A DNA stretch of 64,000 bases. Origin: Alteribacillus sp. YIM 98480. GTDB taxonomy: Bacteria; Bacillota; Bacilli; Bacillales; Marinococcaceae. Shown one piece after another: positions 60,364 through 64,000 of this stretch (position 1 is its first letter; each line of letters starts with the position of its first letter). Location of the stretch: contig NZ_VTOK01000005.1 in the NCBI RefSeq assembly GCF_009765375.1, positions 1 to 64,000 on the forward strand, in the 5' to 3' direction. The notes beneath the pieces were generated by a model. That model was not told the DNA's origin. It made no database searches and worked only from the letters and a program-made list of their open reading frames with translations. Made by a program: the position numbers and the translations under genes.

Positions 60364-60699
60364 TTAATTCCTCTCGCTTTCTACAATATCTAAAAGGCTT
60401 GCGATATAGTCACCTATAAACGGCATTGTTTCAAATTGAGCCAGTATAAAAAATAATAACGCAATAATAAGGGCGGTGCCAACTGTTAACCCTACTCCGC
60501 GGGCAGCTCCGGCGATCAAATTTGTTTTTATTACTTCTGAACGTTTCGTGTAATGATAGGCCATATCTCTCATCCGGGATTTCGTAGTAATGTCATCAAG
60601 CTGTACTACAAGCTTTTCTAGTTTTTTTACGTCTTCATGGTTAGTTGGGCGCCTTTTTTTCTCAAGCCGGTAGTTTTTATTATCCTTTCGTACTTCCAC
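60364..60699 (-). CDS. DUF5665 family membrane protein
   Basis: A 111-residue protein with a charged N-terminal half and the DUF5665 pattern LEKLVVQLDDITTKSRMRDM. A membrane helix region (GAARGVGLTVGTALIIALLFFILAQF) and PFIGDYIASLLDIV follow. GTG 60699 lies 6 nt after GGGGGG. The frame extends to ATG 60729, but that ATG coincides with the predicted transcription start. It is first of three genes. Confidence 0.82.
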   Translation of the reverse strand: MEVRKDNKNYRLEKKRRPTNHEDVKKLEKLVVQLDDITTKSRMRDMAYHYTKRSEVIKTNLIAGAARGVGLTVGTALIIALLFFILAQFETMPFIGDYIASLLDIVESERN

Positions 60700-60735
60700 G
60701 CTATTCCCCCCTGTTCTCGCCTGTTTCATTATGTT

Positions 60736-60761
60736 TTACCCTGCTGTTCATTTCTTTAAAC
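60736..60761 (-). promoter_or_regulatory. SigB-type promoter of the DUF5665-ytxG-ytxH operon
   Basis: On the minus strand GTTTAA (60756-60761) and GGGTAA (60736-60741) are 14 nt apart, fitting the sigma-B consensus GTTTAA-N12-14-GGGTAT. The start point would fall near 60729, about 30 nt before GTG 60699. YtxG-family operons are known sigma-B targets in B. subtilis. Confidence 0.7.
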
Positions 60762-60859
60762 AGTTGCAGGGGAACTTGAGAACGTGTGCTTCTCCTATGT
60801 TAGCAAGGTTTTAGCAAAGTTAAACGGCTTGGCGCCGGGAAGTATGGCGGAAAACGCGA

Positions 60860-61435
60860 GTACTACCCATTACTCGCCGTTGCGGACTGGGCGAGCTCTG
60901 TTACGTGCCATGTCGCAGATGTCAGCGGATTTTCGGGATTATAAAGAAAGATGGTGATTGAATTGCTTTCATATGGCTGCGATTAGGTTCCAATATATAC
61001 CAATACTGACCAAAAACACTGATTTACTCGCCATACCTAGCCAAATACTCGCCGTTAACGTCGTTTTACTCGCCAATGCGGATCGGGAGAATTCTGTTAC
61101 GTGCCATGTGGCAGATGTCACCTGGTTTTGACGGTTATACAGAAAGATAGTGATTGAATTGTGATCATATGGCCGTGGTTAATTCCATTATATTCCAATA
61201 CTATCCAAAAATACTGATATATTCGCCGTTAACGCCGATTTGCTCGCCATTGCGGATCGAACGGCATTCTGTTACGTGTATAGGCACAGAAAATCCATTT
61301 CTGAAAAACGGATAATCCCAGTCTGTCAGAAATATGGGTATTTTACCATTGCAGTTAATTTTCTTGATTTTCCAATTGCATCCGAATATGCGGATTACTC
61401 GCCGTTTTCAGGCAAAGACTCGCCATTGTAAGCGT
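60860..61435 (+). repeat. Degenerate tandem repeat field with TACTCGCC words
   Basis: At least eight copies of (T/G)A(C/T)TCGCC(G/A) occur. They are set in a larger unit of about 175-196 bp containing GCGGAYYGGG..., TCTGTTACGTGCCATG, GATTGAATTG and CATATGGC. The word GTTACGTG recurs near 60900, 61097 and 61271. The third unit diverges. No gene is supported in 60762-61523. Confidence 0.75.
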
Positions 61436-61446
61436 AGTTTGCATAT

Positions 61447-61467
61447 GCTTTGATCCTTTAACAAAGG
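61447..61467. repeat. Small palindromic repeat (family III), reverse orientation
   Basis: CTTTG, ATCCTTTAA, CAAAG; the reverse complement contains CTTTGTTAAAGGATCAAAG. It matches the small palindromes at 23736 and 29945. Confidence 0.4.
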
Positions 61468-61484
61468 TAAAACTTCCTAAGTAC

Positions 61485-61518
61485 AAAAAAGCTGTTCCCT
61501 GTCTTTTGGGAACAGCCC
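61485..61518 (-). terminator. Terminator of the 61524 small gene
   Basis: On the minus strand GCTGTTCCC and GGGAACAGC form a 9-bp stem with a loop of about 8 nt, followed by TTTTTTGTAC. Confidence 0.9.
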
Positions 61519-61523
61519 TCGGA

Positions 61524-61706
61524 TCAATGATTGGTTAAATACTCATAGGCATTACGCATCATTGGTTCATTTTGTACGTACGTATCAAATAATAATTTAA
61601 GTGCGACAGATTCATCTCCGCAAGTTTCGATTGCCTCCATATAAGAAGCATGAAGAAAGCGGTCATGTTCAAGCATTTGTTTCATTCTTTCCTGTTGAAA
61701 ATCCAT
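61524..61706 (-). CDS. Small hypothetical protein, 60 residues
   Basis: Not recognised. A soluble, acidic, helical protein (MDFQQERMKQMLEHDRFL ... RNAYEYLTNH). AGAGGTGAG lies 6 nt before ATG 61706 and a strong terminator follows the stop. Both signals support a real monocistronic gene. Confidence 0.72.
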   Translation of the reverse strand: MDFQQERMKQMLEHDRFLHASYMEAIETCGDESVALKLLFDTYVQNEPMMRNAYEYLTNH

Positions 61707-61792
61707 GCTCTCTCACCTCTAACGAAAGCGGTTGATTATTTATAACCATAGTATGCTGTGTATTAATGGGAGGTTTTCCGCTTTTATAATGG

Positions 61793-62089
61793 TTACACAT
61801 TAACTTCTTGAAAGATTTGGTTGTAAGCAGCAGCAGAGTCTACATCTTTTTTTGTGATCCCGCCTTCATCCAGTGTTGAAAGCCTCACAGTGATGGAAGT
61901 GTGATCAATGATGATATTAGGGTGATGCTGCACGTTTTCGGCATGATGAGCTATTTTTTCAACAAATGAAATGCCGGTAAGAAATTGCTGAAACGAGAAA
62001 TTTCGCTCGATTGTTTTGGCATCTGCCCTATTCCATTCATTTAGATCACTTAATTTTTTTTCAATTTCTTCGTTGTTTAACGTACTCAT
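61793..62089 (-). CDS. 4a-hydroxytetrahydrobiopterin dehydratase (PCD/PhhB)
   Basis: Recycles the pterin cofactor of aromatic amino acid hydroxylases; the small dimeric enzyme has about 98 residues. The signature is HHAENVQHHPNI (catalytic histidines) followed by VRLSTLDEGGITKKDVDSA. ATG 62089 is chosen over ATG 62098 on weak ribosome-site spacing. It is transcribed divergently from the DDAH-like gene. No hydroxylase is nearby, so a moonlighting or molybdopterin-related role is possible. Confidence 0.88.
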   Translation of the reverse strand: MSTLNNEEIEKKLSDLNEWNRADAKTIERNFSFQQFLTGISFVEKIAHHAENVQHHPNIIIDHTSITVRLSTLDEGGITKKDVDSAAAYNQIFQEVNV

Positions 62090-62214
62090 TTTCACCATCC
62101 CAACCTAATGCTGATACATCATTTTTACCACTTTCAGCATGTTTTTAAACGTTGCAATTTTTTATTTTAGTTTGAAAAAGGGTATGACTAGAGGGAGAGA
62201 AAGGAGACGAGAGA

Positions 62215-63060
62215 ATGACAAATAAACGACATGGCTCAGCTTACACAGAGTACGGTGTGCTAAAGGAAGTATTAATGTGCTCTCCAGAGGAAATGCGTAT
62301 TAAAAAACCGATAAATGAAGTACAAAAGTCTTACGAAGATGAAAATATCGACCAAGAAAAAGCGATAAAAGAACATCAATTTTTAATAGAAACATTAAAA
62401 AACCACGGGGTTACCGTTCAGCTTATTCCTGCTCTATCAAAGCTGCCAGAGCAGGTATTTACAAGAGATCTCGGCTTTGCCACAGAAAGAGGCATTATTA
62501 CTGGTAAAATGGAGACAGATATTAGGGAGCCGGAAATAAAAGAATTTAAAAATTGGCTCAAGGCCCATCATTGGGACTATTTTTCAATAGATGAGGGGTC
62601 TATTGAGGGCGGGGATGTGTTAATTGACGAAGATGTGATCTATGTAGGGGATAGCAGCCGTACGAGTGAACAAGCAGTAAAACGGTTAGAAGAACTGTTT
62701 CCTGCGAAAAAAATTATAACGATTCCTTTTGATAAGAAATATCTTCACTTAGATTGTATTTTTAACATTCTTTCTCCAGGAACGGCACTGCTTTATCCCG
62801 ACGCCCTCTCTAATGATATTGTCCGCGATATATGCATGCGTTACCGTACGATTACGGTGACAGAAGAGGAGCAATTTAGACTAGGCACAAATGTACTTTC
62901 AATAGGCAATGAAACTGTGATCAGTCTTCCGGAAAATAAAAAAGTGAATGAAGATATGAAAGAGATGGGGTTTGAGGTGCTTGAAATCCCTTTTTCAGAA
63001 ATCATTAAATCCGGCGGTTCTTTTCGCTGTGTAACAATGCCGCTTATCAAAGGAAAATGA
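62215..63060 (+). CDS. Dimethylarginine dimethylaminohydrolase / amidinotransferase-like protein
   Basis: A 281-residue penta-ein (guanidino-modifying) enzyme. Visible motifs are FTRDLGFAT, IEGGDVLI, the His in YLHLDCIFNIL and the catalytic Cys in GGSFRCVTMPL. DDAH and YkgA-type proteins share this layout; the exact substrate (methylarginine, arginine or another guanidine) is open. AAAGGAGACGAGAGA precedes the start and a terminator follows. Confidence 0.85.
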   Translation: MTNKRHGSAYTEYGVLKEVLMCSPEEMRIKKPINEVQKSYEDENIDQEKAIKEHQFLIETLKNHGVTVQLIPALSKLPEQVFTRDLGFATERGIITGKMETDIREPEIKEFKNWLKAHHWDYFSIDEGSIEGGDVLIDEDVIYVGDSSRTSEQAVKRLEELFPAKKIITIPFDKKYLHLDCIFNILSPGTALLYPDALSNDIVRDICMRYRTITVTEEEQFRLGTNVLSIGNETVISLPENKKVNEDMKEMGFEVLEIPFSEIIKSGGSFRCVTMPLIKGK

Positions 63061-63083
63061 TAAATATTTCATGAAATAATTGA

Positions 63084-63107
63084 AGCCTGGCTCTGCCAGG
63101 TTTTTTA
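63084..63107 (+). terminator. Terminator of the DDAH-like gene
   Basis: AGCCTGGC, TCT, GCCAGGTT form a tight GC-rich hairpin followed by TTTTTT. Confidence 0.88.
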
Positions 63108-63216
63108 ATATTTTTCGTCCCGAAGGCTGGATGTGGGAGAGTCAGCTAAATTTTTTCTTGTGTTCCATGATAAAAATTTTTAAACTATAGAAGAAAGAAA
63201 CGTTTTCTAATTATAT

Positions 63217-63271
63217 TTGACAGATTATAATTTTTTTTTTACAATCTAAATACAGACTGACTGGTCGGTCT
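63217..63271 (+). promoter_or_regulatory. Sigma-A promoter with TetR-type operator upstream of accC
   Basis: TTGACA (63217-63222), 17 nt, TACAAT (63240-63245) is a near-consensus promoter. The palindrome AGACTGACTGGTCGGTCT (63254-63271) lies over the expected start point, with 7 of 9 arm positions matching. Operators of this GACYGACY form are typical of TetR-family repressors. Confidence 0.7.
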
Positions 63272-63347
63272 CGAGTGTTATAGTATGTAATCGCTTACCT
63301 TGAAAACAATAAGAAGACGAAGCAAAAACAGAGAGAAGGTGCATGTG

Positions 63348-64000
63348 ATGTTTAAGAGAATATTAATAGCCAACCGTGGTGAAATTGCTGTACGTATCAT
63401 CCGTGCCTGCCGCGAGCTTGGTATCGAAACAGTAGCTGTACATTCTGAAGCAGACCGAGAAGCCCTGCATGTTCTTATGGCTGATGAAGCATATTGTGTA
63501 GGACCTAACTCTTCTGCAGAAAGTTATTTAAAAAAAACGAATCTAATTTCGACCGCCCTTAAAACAGGGGCAGATGCAGTGCACCCGGGATATGGGTTTC
63601 TTGCAGAAAACGCTGAGTTTGCAGAAATTTGTGCTGATCACGACCTAGTATTTATTGGACCATCCCCAGAAGCAATCAGCAAAATGGGGGCAAAAGCAGT
63701 GGCTCGTGATACGATGGAAGCAGCAGGAGTGCCAATCGTTCCTGGTACGGATGGAATTATTGAAAACGAAGAAGAAGCTGTAAAAACAGCAGAAGACATC
63801 GGCTATCCGGTAATTGTAAAAGCAACAGCCGGCGGCGGCGGAAAAGGGATGAGAGTTGCTGAAGACCCAGAAGATTTGAAAAAAGCGATAAATATGGCTC
63901 AGCAAGAAGCAGCCACCGCTTTTGGGGATAGCGGTGTATATATGGAAAAATTTGTAGAAGAACCTCGTCATGTAGAAATTCAAATCATGGCAGATTCTCA
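63348..64000 (+). CDS. accC: Biotin carboxylase subunit (AccC type), N-terminal part
   Basis: ATP-dependent carboxylation of biotin on BCCP, for acetyl-CoA or another acyl-CoA carboxylase. About 217 residues are inside the window. They include [36 protein letters not shown], the ATP-grasp Gly-rich loop [12 protein letters not shown] and [16 protein letters not shown] lies 8 nt before ATG 63348. The rest, including the B-C domain or any fused pyruvate carboxylase region, is outside. Without accB upstream and with a TetR-type operator, it may belong to an acyl-CoA catabolic carboxylase rather than the housekeeping one. Confidence 0.85.
   Translation, partial: MFKRILIANRGEIAVRIIRACRELGIETVAVHSEADREALHVLMADEAYCVGPNSSAESYLKKTNLISTALKTGADAVHPGYGFLAENAEFAEICADHDLVFIGPSPEAISKMGAKAVARDTMEAAGVPIVPGTDGIIENEEEAVKTAEDIGYPVIVKATAGGGGKGMRVAEDPEDLKKAINMAQQEAATAFGDSGVYMEKFVEEPRHVEIQIMADS

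Noticed and set aside
60860-61435. CRISPR-like array
   Set aside because: The repeated words are only 8-9 bases with irregular spacing and diverged long units. There are no uniform spacers and no cas genes.
63645-63983. 112-codon minus-strand frame
   Set aside because: It lies antisense to the clear biotin carboxylase gene, which runs off the window end.

Overview
The window looks like chromosome from a low-to-moderate GC, Gram-positive, salt-tolerant member of the Bacillaceae. Shine-Dalgarno sites are strong (AAAGGAGG type), TTG and GTG starts are frequent, and the genes match Bacillus families closely: PstSCAB-PhoU, ResA, KtrA/KtrB, KhtTU, NsrR-Hmp, QueCDEF, caa3 oxidase and YtxGH. Surface proteins with acidic linkers, a BCCT-type betaine carrier and several K+ and cation transporters suggest a halotolerant, possibly alkaliphilic lifestyle (inference). 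No rRNA, tRNA, CRISPR array, intact insertion sequence or prophage was found.

Layout. 0.3-4.9 kb: a Pho-box-preceded pst-phoU operon. 5.3-8.7 kb: a compact cheA-cheW-cheY-cheX operon with no receptor gene. 8.8-16.9 kb: a DUF418 membrane protein, the small DUF1659/DUF2922/YvrJ trio, resA, a D,D-carboxypeptidase, a CPBP protease, ktrB and a YetF-type protein. 16.9-17.8 kb: a decayed stretch. 17.8-20.5 kb: a CaCA exchanger and a CorC/HlyC protein. 21-25.5 kb: a SurA-N lipoprotein, a UDP-sulfoquinovose-synthase-like enzyme, an LCP protein and a DUF4328 protein. 25.6-29.3 kb: the KhtTU K+/H+ antiporter and an M-box-controlled mgtE. 30-32.7 kb: nsrR with an MBL-fold hydrolase, divergent from hmp. 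32.7-41.2 kb: a PLD-family enzyme, a Fe3+-type ABC importer, a betaine transporter and ktrA. 43-49 kb: an IDEAL-domain protein, a SpoVB-like flippase, dcd and the queCDEF operon. 49.3-53.8 kb: a Fur-box-controlled siderophore importer with a broken FhuF-like gene at its end. 54-59.2 kb: a DUF3231 protein and the caa3 oxidase genes coxB-coxA-coxC. 59.5-64 kb: a SigB-type ytxG/ytxH-like operon, a tandem-repeat field, a pterin dehydratase, a DDAH-like hydrolase and the start of a biotin carboxylase gene under a TetR-type operator.

The main theme is ion, phosphate, iron and redox homeostasis. Separate circuits read phosphate (PhoP), Mg2+ (M-box), iron (Fur), nitric oxide (NsrR) and general stress (SigB). 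K+ handling is spread over ktrB, ktrA and khtTU at three sites.

The least explained material is non-coding. There is a family of about 160-bp fold-back repeats, with six near-complete copies in the same orientation. A second fold-back family sometimes abuts the first. A third family consists of very small palindromes. A tandem field is rich in TACTCGCC words. Two genes have good ribosome binding sites but appear to begin with ATC. A translationally coupled pair of very small ORFs, absent from usual gene calls, ends at a clean terminator.
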